From NCBI RefSeq assembly GCF_000716545.1, contig NZ_JNWZ01000009.1, forward strand, positions 1-64,000: a stretch of DNA of 64,000 nt, in the 5' to 3' direction. The position numbers were made by a program, and so were the translations under genes. This stretch comes from Kitasatospora phosalacinea (GTDB lineage: Bacteria > Actinomycetota > Actinomycetes > Streptomycetales > Streptomycetaceae). Shown here in pieces: positions 8,933 through 17,201 of the stretch. The notes under the pieces were generated by a model, which made no database searches, was not told where the DNA came from, and saw nothing but the letters and a program-made list of their open reading frames with translations. Positions within the stretch are counted from its first letter, which is position 1; each line of letters opens with the position of its first letter.

Positions 8933-10519
8933 GTGTCCGCTGACTCCCCCGTCCAGTCCGCACCCGAGAACGACACCGTCCTGGTCGTCGACTTCGGTGC
9001 CCAGTACGCCCAGCTCATCGCCCGTCGGGTGCGTGAGGCGCGGGTCTACAGCGAGATCGTGCCGAGCACCATGCCGGTCGCCGAGATGCTCGCCAAGAAC
9101 CCGCGGGCGATCATCCTCTCCGGCGGTCCGTCGTCGGTGTACGAGGAGGGTGCCCCGCAGCTCGACCGCGCGATCTTCGAGGCCGGCGTCCCGGTCTTCG
9201 GCATGTGCTACGGCTTCCAGCTGATGGCCAAGACGCTCGGCGGCACCGTCGACAACAGCGGCGCCCGCGAGTACGGCCGCACCCCGCTGACCGTCTCCCG
9301 CTCCGGCTCCACGCTGTTCGAGGGCACCCCGGACAGGCAGTCGGTGTGGATGTCGCACGGCGACGCCTGTTCGGCCGCGCCCGAGGGCTTCACCGTCACC
9401 GCCTCCACCGACGTGGTGCCGGTCGCCGCCTTCGAGAACGACGACCTCAAGCTGTACGGCGTGCAGTACCACCCCGAGGTGATGCACTCCGAGCACGGCC
9501 AGCAGGTGCTGGAGCACTTCCTGTACCGCGGCGCGGGCATCGCCCCGAACTGGACCACCACCAACGTGGTCGAGGAGCAGGTCGCGCTGATCCGCGAGCA
9601 GGTCGGCGACAAGCGCGCCATCTGCGGCCTCTCCGGCGGCGTGGACTCCGCGGTCGCCGCCGCCCTGGTGCAGCGCGCCATCGGCGACCGGCTGACCTGC
9701 GTGTACGTCGACCACGGCCTGATGCGCAAGGGCGAGACCGAGCAGGTCGAGAAGGACTTCGTCGCGGCCACCGGCGTCAAGCTGGTCGTGGTCGACGCCG
9801 AGGAGCGCTTCCTGGCCGCGCTCAAGGGCGTCTCCGACCCCGAGCAGAAGCGCAAGATCATCGGCCGCGAGTTCATCCGGGTCTTCGAGCAGGCCCAGGC
9901 CGACATCGTCGCCGACGAGGGCCCGGCCGTGGAGTTCCTGGTCCAGGGCACCCTGTACCCGGACGTGGTGGAGTCCGGCGGCGGCACCGGCACCGCCAAC
10001 ATCAAGTCCCACCACAACGTCGGCGGCCTCCCCGAGGACCTGGAGTTCCAGCTCGTCGAGCCGCTGCGCAAGCTGTTCAAGGACGAGGTCCGGATGGTCG
10101 GCCAGGAGCTCGGCCTGCCCGCCGAGATCGTCCAGCGCCAGCCGTTCCCCGGCCCGGGCCTGGGCATCCGGATCGTCGGCGAGGTCACCAAGGAGCGCCT
10201 GGACCTGCTCCGCGAGGCCGACGCCATCGCCCGCGAGGAACTGACCCTGGCCGGCCTGGACGCCGAGATCTGGCAGTGCCCGGTGGTGCTGCTGGCCGAC
10301 GTCCGCTCGGTCGGCGTGCAGGGCGACGGCCGCACCTACGGCCACCCGATCGTGCTGCGCCCGGTCTCCTCCGAGGACGCCATGACCGCGGACTGGTCGC
10401 GCCTGCCCTACGAGGTGCTGGCGAAGATCTCCACCCGGATCACCAACGAGGTCAAGGACGTGAACCGGGTCGTCCTGGACGTCACCTCCAAGCCGCCGGG
10501 CACCATCGAGTGGGAGTGA
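8933..10519 (+). CDS. guaA: GMP synthase (glutamine-hydrolysing)
   Basis: A 528-residue bifunctional enzyme that converts XMP, ATP and glutamine to GMP, the last step of guanine nucleotide synthesis. The N-terminal class I glutamine amidotransferase shows VFGMCYGFQ (C92) and the His-Glu pair in YHPEVMHS. The ATP-pyrophosphatase domain has the PP-loop [11 protein letters not shown] near residue 230. The C-terminal dimerisation domain ends in PPGTIEWE, the universal GuaA tail. Length is normal. The GTG start follows GGAAGG at a 6-base spacing and gives the usual short N-terminal extension. Confidence 0.98.
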   Translation: MSADSPVQSAPENDTVLVVDFGAQYAQLIARRVREARVYSEIVPSTMPVAEMLAKNPRAIILSGGPSSVYEEGAPQLDRAIFEAGVPVFGMCYGFQLMAKTLGGTVDNSGAREYGRTPLTVSRSGSTLFEGTPDRQSVWMSHGDACSAAPEGFTVTASTDVVPVAAFENDDLKLYGVQYHPEVMHSEHGQQVLEHFLYRGAGIAPNWTTTNVVEEQVALIREQVGDKRAICGLSGGVDSAVAAALVQRAIGDRLTCVYVDHGLMRKGETEQVEKDFVAATGVKLVVVDAEERFLAALKGVSDPEQKRKIIGREFIRVFEQAQADIVADEGPAVEFLVQGTLYPDVVESGGGTGTANIKSHHNVGGLPEDLEFQLVEPLRKLFKDEVRMVGQELGLPAEIVQRQPFPGPGLGIRIVGEVTKERLDLLREADAIAREELTLAGLDAEIWQCPVVLLADVRSVGVQGDGRTYGHPIVLRPVSSEDAMTADWSRLPYEVLAKISTRITNEVKDVNRVVLDVTSKPPGTIEWE

Positions 10520-10657
10520 TCCCACCGGCAACCGTGTGACCGCGCCGCCGCTCCCCGCGCCAGGGGAGTGGCGGCGCGGCCATGTGCGGGCGGCAGCGGG
10601 CACAATCGGACCCGACCCCGTCGGCGGACGGCGGGCGCGAGGGAGAGGGCGGCGAGG

Positions 10658-11680
10658 ATGGCGACGGGGACGGGCAGCACGGCCGGCGGCACGGCGGACA
10701 CCGGCACCACCGGCAGGATCACCGAGTGGAAGGCCCTGGGCTCGCGCTTCGCGCTGCTGCCGCTGCGGCTGTTCCTCGGCGTGACCTTCGTCTACGCCGC
10801 CTTCGACAAGCTCTCCGACGCCCACTACCTGGCCGGGGCGGGCGACCCCGCCTCCTTCTACGCCCAGACCAGGGCCGCCGAGGGCGGCAGCCCGATCGGC
10901 TGGGCGCTCGCCCCCGCGCTGCACGCGCCCACCTTCTTCGGGCTGCTGATCGCCTTCGGCGAGCTCGCCGTCGGCCTGGGCACCCTGTTCGGGCTGTGGG
11001 GCCGGGTCGCCGCGCTCGGCGGCGTGCTGCTCTCCGCCACCCTCTGGCTGACCGTCAGCTTCCACACCACCCCGTACTACCTCGGCAACGACCTGGCCTA
11101 CCTGCTGGCCTGGACGCCGCTGCTGCTGGCCGGCACGCCGTACCTGTCGGTCGACGGCTACCTCACCGCCCGGGCCGCCCGCGACCGGGCCCGCGGCCTG
11201 GCCGAGGACGCGGTGCGCCGCCGCGCCCTGCTCGACGGCGGCATCGCGGCGGTCGCGCTCGGCGGCGCCGGGCTGCTCTCCGGTTCGCTCACCGCCGGCT
11301 TCGGCCGGGACGAGATCCCCGCCCCCACCGCCGCGTCCGGCACCGGCGCCACCAGCCCCGTCCCGCAGACCGGCCCCACGGTGCCGGCCGCGCAGGTCCC
11401 GGTCGGCGGCTCCGCCACCGTCAAGGACCCGGCCAGCGGCGACGCCGTCTACATCGTCCAGCCCGCCGCCGGGCAGTACGCCGGCCTGTCCTCGGTCTGC
11501 ACCCACTCCGGCTGCGCGGTCAACCCGCCCAAGGACGGCCAGCTGTACTGCCCCTGCCACGGCTCCAAGTTCGACGCCGCCACCGGCGCGGTGATCACCG
11601 GCCCGGCCGTGAAGCCGCTGCCCAAGTACACCGTCACCAGGAACGGCGAGCAGCTGGAGCTGGGCCCGCAGCAGTCCTAG
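10658..11680 (+). CDS. DoxX-family membrane protein fused to a Rieske [2Fe-2S] domain
   Basis: A 340-residue protein with two parts. Residues about 25-190 form a DoxX-like four-helix membrane domain (FLGVTFVYAAFDKLSD; FGELAVGLGTLFGLWG; PYYLGNDLAYLLAWTPLLLAG). An Arg-rich segment and an Ala-rich hydrophobic stretch resembling a Tat-like signal (RRRALLDGGIAAVALGGAGL) follow. The C-terminal Rieske domain carries CTHSGCAV and CPCHGSKFD, giving the Cys-His/Cys-His iron-sulfur ligands. It should sit in the membrane with the Rieske domain probably outside, acting in electron transfer with an unknown partner. I chose ATG 10658 because GGGAGAGGGCGGCGAGG precedes it; an ATG at 10568 gives an Arg-rich, unlikely extension. 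Confidence 0.88.
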   Translation: MATGTGSTAGGTADTGTTGRITEWKALGSRFALLPLRLFLGVTFVYAAFDKLSDAHYLAGAGDPASFYAQTRAAEGGSPIGWALAPALHAPTFFGLLIAFGELAVGLGTLFGLWGRVAALGGVLLSATLWLTVSFHTTPYYLGNDLAYLLAWTPLLLAGTPYLSVDGYLTARAARDRARGLAEDAVRRRALLDGGIAAVALGGAGLLSGSLTAGFGRDEIPAPTAASGTGATSPVPQTGPTVPAAQVPVGGSATVKDPASGDAVYIVQPAAGQYAGLSSVCTHSGCAVNPPKDGQLYCPCHGSKFDAATGAVITGPAVKPLPKYTVTRNGEQLELGPQQS

Positions 11681-11706
11681 GCCCGGTTCCTAGTCCAGGC
11701 TGGTTC

Positions 11707-11934
11707 CTACTCCAGGCTGTGGTCGTCGTCGCGGGCCCCGCCCCGGCCGCGCCTGGACGCCGCCACCAGGGCGCCGGCCAGGCCGCCCGCGCCGAGCACG
11801 ATGCACGCCAGCGGCAGCACGAAGCGGCTGTTCACCTCGCGGTCGTTCAGCGAGGCCACCAGGTACAGCACCGCCAGCGCGGTGAACAGCCCGCCCGCGA
11901 CCAGCGCGTACAGGTCGAACCGATGCTTCCTCAT
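11707..11934 (-). CDS. Small two-helix membrane protein coupled to the PspC protein
   Basis: A 75-residue protein (MRKHRFDLYALVAGG...) with two hydrophobic segments at about residues 8-27 and 39-60 and a basic/acidic tail ending ARDDDHSLE. Its ATG overlaps the stop of the upstream PspC gene (ATGA), so it is translationally coupled to it. No function is recognised. Position and coupling suggest a small partner of the PspC membrane protein. Confidence 0.75.
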   Translation of the reverse strand: MRKHRFDLYALVAGGLFTALAVLYLVASLNDREVNSRFVLPLACIVLGAGGLAGALVAASRRGRGGARDDDHSLE

Positions 11935-13472
11935 CACCGCACCACCTTGATGTCGCCGGCGCCCACGGACACCGACAGTTCCAGTACGCCCTTGGACGGC
12001 TGTCCGTCCGGGACCTCGATCACCACGTCCTCGTCGGTGAACGGCCCCTCGAAGTGCTGGCCGTCCGGCAGCCGGACGGTGCCCGCGCCGTCGCGCAGCT
12101 TCAACCGCAGCTCCACCCCGGCCGGCACGGTCACCCGGGCGCTGCCCGCGCCGACCCACAGCTCGGTGGCGAGGGTCCCGCCCATCGGGTCCTGGGCCGA
12201 CAGGTCGAGGTCCGCGTCGCCGAAGCCCAGCGTGTAGCGGGAGTCCAGCCCGCCCGCCGGGACGCTCCAGGTGCGGTCCCCGGTGGAGCCCGCGACCGTC
12301 GCCGAGGTGCCGGCCGTGACCACCAGGCCCGCCGTCACCAGCAGCGCCAGGAAGGTCAGCCCGCGGGTGCGCCCCCAGCGGGAGCCGATCAGCATGGCCA
12401 GGCCCAGCGGCAGCAGCGCCACCGCCAGCACCGTCGACCAGCGGTGCTGCCCGTGGTCGCTCGCCGCCACCGCCCAGGACGCGCCGAGCGAGACCAGCAC
12501 CGCCGACGCCCCCAGCACCGAGTTGCCGCGCTCGGCCCTGCGCCGGGCCTTCCACTCGCGGTGGCGCTCCATGCTCGCTCGGTGCCGCTCCATCGCCTCC
12601 CGCTGCCGAACGCGGTGGTCCGCCATCCGGCGTTCCATCCGCTCCTGGTGCGTCTCCCGGCGCGGCTCCTTGCGCAGCGGGTCGCCCTCCGGCAGGTCGG
12701 CGCGCTGCCACCACGGCTGCGCGGGCGCCCCGGGCGGCGTCGCGCCGCCGTACGGGTTGCGCTCCGGGTGCCGCGGGTCCCACAGGTAGCCGGACGGGCC
12801 GACCGGCGGGGTGTCGGCGGGCCGCTCCTCGGCGCCGTCCTCGCCGCCCGCCGCCCGCTCCTGCTGCCAGGAGCGCATCCGGTCCTGGAACTCCGCGCCG
12901 CGGGCCTTCCACTCGACGCGCAGGTCCCGGCCGACCGCCTCGCTCCAGGTCTTCCAGTCGGCGAACGGGCCGGACTCCTCCAGCCGGTCCCGCGGGCCGG
13001 ACGGCCCGGGGGGCGGCGCCTCGCCGCCGTCGAAGCGCCGCCGCCGCTCCGGGTCGTAGCGCAGCGCCAGGAACACCAGCGCGGCGAGCAGCAGCAGCGG
13101 GAACAGCTGGCCGCCGTCGCCCATCGAGGAGAAGAACACCCCGGTGCCGATCACCGTCACCAGCACCGCGCCCACCGACTGGCCGTCGACCCGGCCGGTC
13201 AGCACCCGCTGCAGCTCGGTGCGGCCGCCCTCGCCGTCCTCGGCCTCCCGCGGCACCACCAGCCAGGCCAGGCCGTACAGGAACAGGCCGAGCCCGCCGG
13301 TCAGGCCGAGCACCGCGATCACCACCCGGAACACCACCGGGTCGATGTCCAGGTAGCGGCCCAGGCCGCCGCACACGCCCGCCACCACCCGGTGCCGGGA
13401 GGAGCGGGTGAGCGCCGGGCGGCCCTCGGCGGGGGCGGCCGGCGGTTCCTCCGGGATCTGGTCGTCCGTCAT
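11934..13472 (-). CDS. PspC-domain membrane protein with C-terminal LiaF-like/adhesin-type domain
   Basis: A 512-residue protein. An N-terminal PspC domain at about residues 20-85 (RHRVVAGVCGGLGRYLDIDPVVFRVV and a hydrophobic segment) is followed by two more hydrophobic segments near 100-150. A long charged cytosolic stretch (about 165-330, rich in Arg, Glu and Trp, with MERHRxxMERHREW repeats) follows, then three more membrane segments. A C-terminal beta-rich domain ends SVGAGDIKVVR, similar to DUF1707/LiaF-type C-termini. PspC/LiaF proteins sense envelope damage. I start at ATG 13472, preceded by GGATGGGGGGC; an in-frame ATG lies 9 bp upstream. The gene is divergent from a PspC-domain histidine kinase. 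Confidence 0.82.
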   Translation of the reverse strand: MTDDQIPEEPPAAPAEGRPALTRSSRHRVVAGVCGGLGRYLDIDPVVFRVVIAVLGLTGGLGLFLYGLAWLVVPREAEDGEGGRTELQRVLTGRVDGQSVGAVLVTVIGTGVFFSSMGDGGQLFPLLLLAALVFLALRYDPERRRRFDGGEAPPPGPSGPRDRLEESGPFADWKTWSEAVGRDLRVEWKARGAEFQDRMRSWQQERAAGGEDGAEERPADTPPVGPSGYLWDPRHPERNPYGGATPPGAPAQPWWQRADLPEGDPLRKEPRRETHQERMERRMADHRVRQREAMERHRASMERHREWKARRRAERGNSVLGASAVLVSLGASWAVAASDHGQHRWSTVLAVALLPLGLAMLIGSRWGRTRGLTFLALLVTAGLVVTAGTSATVAGSTGDRTWSVPAGGLDSRYTLGFGDADLDLSAQDPMGGTLATELWVGAGSARVTVPAGVELRLKLRDGAGTVRLPDGQHFEGPFTDEDVVIEVPDGQPSKGVLELSVSVGAGDIKVVR

Positions 13473-13529
13473 GCCCCCCATCCTTCCGGGCGGCCGGGCC
13501 CCGCCCAACCGTCCGGGGCCCGGGGGCGA

Positions 13530-13571
13530 CCCTGAACTGTCCCTGAGGACGGGTCAGGGGCCGGACCCTGA
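13530..13571. promoter_or_regulatory. Array of CCCTGA/TCAGGG half-sites in the divergent PspC promoter region
   Basis: CCCTGA occurs at 13530-13535, 13541-13546 and 13566-13571, and the inverse TCAGGG at 13554-13559. The half-sites are spaced about 11-13 bp, close to one helical turn. TCAGGG-N6-CCCTGA (13554-13571) is a perfect inverted repeat. It sits between the two divergent start codons, where a response-regulator operator would be expected. Confidence 0.4.
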
Positions 13572-13607
13572 TGCGCCGCCGCACCGGCACCTGCCACCAT
13601 CGGTGCC

Positions 13608-14981
13608 GTGGCCGCACCCGAGACCAGAAGCACCGAACCCGCCCCGACCGAGGCGCCGGCCGGCGCGCCGCCCTACCGCCGGCTGTACCGCAGCCCGCAC
13701 GGCCGGATCCTCGGCGGCGTCTGCCAGGGCCTGGCCACCCACCTCGGGGTGCCCGTCACCTGGGTGCGGCTGGCGTTCATCGTGCTGTTCTTCTCCGAGG
13801 GCATCGGCGCCCTGCTGTACGCCGCGTTCTGGGTCGTGGTGCCGCTGGGCATCAACCAGGCCGCCCCCGGCGCCGACCGCCCGGCCCGCCGCCCCGGCGG
13901 CGGCCGCTACGGGCGGCTGCGCGAACTGCTGGAGCGCACCTTCCACGGCGACGAGGGCGTCCCCGCCGCCGAGGGGGACGTCCCCGCCCCGGTCGAGGGC
14001 CGCGGCCGGGCCGGCAGCATGGGCCAGCTGTTCGCCCTGGTCGCGCTGGTGATCGGCGTGATGGCGCTGCTGTCCGCGCTGGGCGTGCAGACCGCCAAGC
14101 CGTACGTGTGGCCGCTGCTGGCGGTCGGCATCGGCGTCGCCCTGGTGTGGCGGCAGGCCGACGACTCGCGCTGGCAGAGCTGGTTCGGCCTGGAGCCGGG
14201 CAGCCGCAAGGGCGCCTACCTGCGGGTGCTGTCCGGGGTGCTGCTGGTGGTGGCCGGCATCATCGGCTACTTCGTCACCCAGGGCGTCGACTCGCCGGTC
14301 GCGCTGGTCGTGGAGTCCTCGCTGGCCGTGGTGGCGGGCGTGCTGGTGCTCGGCGGCCCGTCCATGCTGCGGATGTGGCAGGACCTCGGCGCCGAGCGCA
14401 CCGCCCGCATCCGGGCCCAGGAGCGCGCCGAGATCGCCGCGCACGTCCACGACTCGGTGCTGCACACCCTCACCCTGATCCAGCGCCGGGCCGAGGACCC
14501 CAAGGAGGTGCTGCGCCTGGCCCGCGCCCAGGAGCGCGAGCTGCGGCTGTGGCTGTACCGCCCGGAGGCCGTCGCCGAGCAGGCCCCCGACACCCTGGCC
14601 GAGCACCTGCGGGAGATCGTCGCCGAGGTCGAGGACCGGCACGGCGTCCAGCTGGAGCTGGTCTGCGTCGGCGACTGCCCGATGGACGAGAAGATCGCCT
14701 CCCAGATGCGGGCGGCCAGGGAAGCCATGGTGAACGCCGCCAAGTACGGTGGCGGTGGACCGGTCCAGGTCTACGCGGAGGTGGAGGGGAGGACGGTGTC
14801 GGTGTTCGTCCGCGACCACGGCCCCGGCTTCGACCCCGACGACCTCCCCGAGGACCGCATGGGCGTACGCGAATCGATCATCGGCCGGATGCGGCGCAAC
14901 GGGGGCACCGCGCGGGTGCGGCCCGCGCCGGACGGCGGGACCGAGGTCGAGTTGGAGATGGAGAGGGCGGCAGATGACTGA
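13608..14981 (+). CDS. PspC-domain sensor histidine kinase
   Basis: A 457-residue protein. A PspC domain at about residues 22-85 (RSPHGRILGGVCQGLATHLGVP) precedes several membrane segments (about 62-85 and 143-270). A HisKA_3-type dimerisation domain with AAHVHDSVLHT (phosphoacceptor H281) and a HATPase_c domain (REAMVNAAKYGG; DHGPGFD; MGVRESIIGRM) follow. It should autophosphorylate and pass the phosphate to the response regulator encoded by the next gene, which it overlaps by 8 bp. The GTG start has no Shine-Dalgarno sequence. A CACCAT box at 13595-13600 would allow a leaderless start. PspC at the N-terminus ties the signal to envelope stress. Confidence 0.93.
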   Translation: MAAPETRSTEPAPTEAPAGAPPYRRLYRSPHGRILGGVCQGLATHLGVPVTWVRLAFIVLFFSEGIGALLYAAFWVVVPLGINQAAPGADRPARRPGGGRYGRLRELLERTFHGDEGVPAAEGDVPAPVEGRGRAGSMGQLFALVALVIGVMALLSALGVQTAKPYVWPLLAVGIGVALVWRQADDSRWQSWFGLEPGSRKGAYLRVLSGVLLVVAGIIGYFVTQGVDSPVALVVESSLAVVAGVLVLGGPSMLRMWQDLGAERTARIRAQERAEIAAHVHDSVLHTLTLIQRRAEDPKEVLRLARAQERELRLWLYRPEAVAEQAPDTLAEHLREIVAEVEDRHGVQLELVCVGDCPMDEKIASQMRAAREAMVNAAKYGGGGPVQVYAEVEGRTVSVFVRDHGPGFDPDDLPEDRMGVRESIIGRMRRNGGTARVRPAPDGGTEVELEMERAADD

Positions 14982-15654
14982 CGCAGCGTCACAGGGGGCG
15001 GCGCCCGCGAGGCGGGCCCGGGTGGTCCTGGTCGACGACCACCGGATGTTCCGCACCGGCGTGCGGGCCGAGATCGGGCGCACCGACGAGACCGGCATCG
15101 ACGTGGTCGGCGAGGCCGACGACGTGGAGTCCGCGGTCCGGGTGGTCGCCGAGACCCGGCCCGACGTGGTGCTGCTCGACGTCCACCTGCCCGGCGGCGG
15201 CGGCGTCGAGGTGCTGCGCCGCTCGGCCGGCGCGGAGGGCGTGCGCTTCCTGGCGCTGTCCGTCTCGGACGCCGCCGAGGACGTGATCGGCGTGATCCGC
15301 GGCGGTGCCCGCGGCTACGTCACCAAGACCATCACCGGCACCGACCTGGTCAACGCGGTCTTCCGGATCGCCGACGGCGACGCGGTGTTCTCGCCCCGGC
15401 TGGCCGGCTTCGTGCTCGACGCTTTCGCCGCCACCGACACCCCGCCGGTCGACGAGGACCTCGACCGGCTCACCCAGCGCGAGCGCGAGGTGCTGCGGCT
15501 GATCGCCCGCGGCTACGCGTACAAGGAGATCGCCAAGCAGCTGTTCATCTCGGTCAAGACGGTGGAGAGCCACGTCTCGGCGGTGCTGCGCAAGCTCCAG
15601 CTCTCCAACCGGCACGAACTGACCCGCTGGGCCACCGCCCGCCGCCTGGTCTGA
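14974..15654 (+). CDS. LuxR/NarL-family response regulator
   Basis: A 226-residue regulator with a receiver domain (VVLVDDHRMF; phosphoacceptor D69 in VLLDVHLPG; Lys in YVTKTIT). The C-terminal LuxR-type HTH reads LTQREREVLRLIARGYAYKE, then IAKQLFISVKTVESHVSAVLRKL. The ATG lies inside the end of the kinase gene, with GGAGATGGAGAGGG just upstream, so translation is coupled. It is the cognate regulator of the PspC kinase and probably acts on the divergent promoter region between the two PspC genes. Confidence 0.95.
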   Translation: MTDAASQGAAPARRARVVLVDDHRMFRTGVRAEIGRTDETGIDVVGEADDVESAVRVVAETRPDVVLLDVHLPGGGGVEVLRRSAGAEGVRFLALSVSDAAEDVIGVIRGGARGYVTKTITGTDLVNAVFRIADGDAVFSPRLAGFVLDAFAATDTPPVDEDLDRLTQREREVLRLIARGYAYKEIAKQLFISVKTVESHVSAVLRKLQLSNRHELTRWATARRLV

Positions 15655-15662
15655 ACGGCCCC

Positions 15663-15690
15663 GGGCACGGGCCGCGGCAGGCCCGTGCCC
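15663..15690 (+). terminator. Hairpin terminator after the PspC two-component operon
   Basis: GGGCACGGGCC (15663-15673) and GGCCCGTGCCC (15680-15690) form a perfect 11-bp stem with a 6-base loop, starting 9 bases after the regulator stop codon. Confidence 0.75.
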
Positions 15691-15787
15691 CCCTGTGGCG
15701 GACGTCTCACGCGCTCACCTCCGTGTGATAGTTGTACGGATGCGTTCGACCGGCGCGTGAAGATCTTTCAAAACAGGGGAACCCAGG

Positions 15788-17035
15788 GTGGGCATCAAGA
15801 AGGCCTCCGCGCCGGACATCGGTCCTTGGTTGCGGGTGAGGGCATCGGCACCAGTCATCGCGGCCGCGGTCCTGATGTACTTCGTCACCGTCTACAACGC
15901 GCGTCACAGCGGCATCAACATGATGGACAACTCGTTCGTCGTGAAGGCCGCGCAGACCTTCGTCGACGGGGGCTCCCCGTACGCGGACAAGCGGTTCCTC
16001 TACTTCCCCAGCTCGGTCCTGGTCGCCGTCCCGATGACCGCCGTCCCGCCGTACTGGCTGGGCTGGCTGGTGCCGGCGCTGACCAGCGGCATGGCGGTGC
16101 TCGGCTGGTTCTGCGCGGTGCGGATCTTCCGGGTGTCGCTGCTCAGCCGGCTGTCCGTGTACGGCCTGCTGTTCCTCTGCTTCTTCGCCGCCTTCCGCAA
16201 CCTCGCCCAGCTGGGCAACTGGACGGCCTACTCGGCGCTGGCGCTGCCGGCCGCCCTGCTGCTGGCGAGCCGGGGCCGCTGGGTGTGGGCGGGCGTGGTG
16301 GTCGGCCTGGCCGTCGCGACCAAGCCGATGCTGGTGCCGTTCGCGCTGATCTTCCTGATCGCCCGCCGCCCCAAGGCGTTCGCGGCGGCCGCCGCCGTCC
16401 CGCTGGCCCTCTGCGCCCTGGCCGCGGCGGTGATGCCGCAGCCCGGCCTGTTCTTCACCAAGACGCTGCCGTTCCTGCTGCACGGCCAGGACCGGTTCGC
16501 CCGCCCCTACGACGCCTCGATCGGCACCATGCTGGCCCGGCTGCACTTCCCCGGCGCGGTGGCCATGGGCGTCGCGGCGCTGCTGGCGCTGGCGCTGCTG
16601 GTCGGCGCCTGGCGGCGCTGGAACCGGGGCGGCGACGAGGCGCTGCGGCTGGTGGAGGTCGGCGCCATGCTGATGGTGGCGGCCAACATCGCCAGCAAGC
16701 CCGCCTTCGACCACTACCTGCTGGTGACGCTCCCGGTGCTGCTCGCCTCGGTGGTCCGCGTCGGCTCGGTGGCCCGCTCGCCCTGGCTGTGGTTCGCGAT
16801 CGTCCCGCGGATGGCCGGCTTCACCCTCCCCTGGCTCGACGTGGTCGAGCACTGGGCGTACTCCGTGGCCCTGGTGAACGTCACGGTGGCCGCGCTGCTG
16901 CTCCAGCGGGCGTTCTGGCCCGGCACCGTGCCGGCGGACGAGGAGCCCGCCGAGCCGGCCGCCACCGCCGCGCCCGCGTCCGCGCCCGGGGCGGCCGCAG
17001 GGGAGCTGTCCTTCACGGAACGCCTCGGTCGGTGA
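15788..17035 (+). CDS. GT87/DUF2029-type polyprenol-dependent glycosyltransferase, membrane protein
   Basis: A 415-residue polytopic protein with about ten hydrophobic segments and an Ala/Pro-rich cytosolic C-terminus. The first membrane helix (VIAAAVLMYFVTVYNARH) is followed by an external loop (DNSFVVKAAQTFVDGGSPY) of the kind that carries the catalytic acidic residue in GT-C enzymes. SPYADKRFLYFP resembles the GT87 pattern GxxPYxxxxFxYpP. Such enzymes transfer mannose or arabinose-type sugars from polyprenyl phosphates on the outer face of the membrane; donor and acceptor are unknown. The GTG start follows GGGGAACCCAGG. It leads a run of four membrane glycan genes. Confidence 0.75.
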   Translation: MGIKKASAPDIGPWLRVRASAPVIAAAVLMYFVTVYNARHSGINMMDNSFVVKAAQTFVDGGSPYADKRFLYFPSSVLVAVPMTAVPPYWLGWLVPALTSGMAVLGWFCAVRIFRVSLLSRLSVYGLLFLCFFAAFRNLAQLGNWTAYSALALPAALLLASRGRWVWAGVVVGLAVATKPMLVPFALIFLIARRPKAFAAAAAVPLALCALAAAVMPQPGLFFTKTLPFLLHGQDRFARPYDASIGTMLARLHFPGAVAMGVAALLALALLVGAWRRWNRGGDEALRLVEVGAMLMVAANIASKPAFDHYLLVTLPVLLASVVRVGSVARSPWLWFAIVPRMAGFTLPWLDVVEHWAYSVALVNVTVAALLLQRAFWPGTVPADEEPAEPAATAAPASAPGAAAGELSFTERLGR

Positions 17036-17201
17036 GGGCGTTGTGACCGATATGTAGTTGGTATGAGAGCGTGCTGCTTCTTTGTCCGTTCTTGGTTGCT
17101 TCTGGGGTGTCAGGGGCGCGTAATGTCTCCCGGGGACGGTCGGCCCGCGACGACGCGGGCCGGTTCGCGTCCTTTCCGCGTCCCCGCGCCGAGAGACCTC
17201 C

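Noticed and set aside
8344..9018. A minus-strand frame of 224 codons in the gap before guaA
   Set aside because: No ribosome site, Arg/Pro/Thr-rich chance composition, and it runs into the guaA coding region.
7526..11560. A 1344-codon open frame on the minus strand antisense to guaA and its neighbours
   Set aside because: It is Gly/Arg/Ala/His-rich low-complexity sequence mirroring third codon positions of real plus-strand genes; guaA on the other strand is unmistakable.
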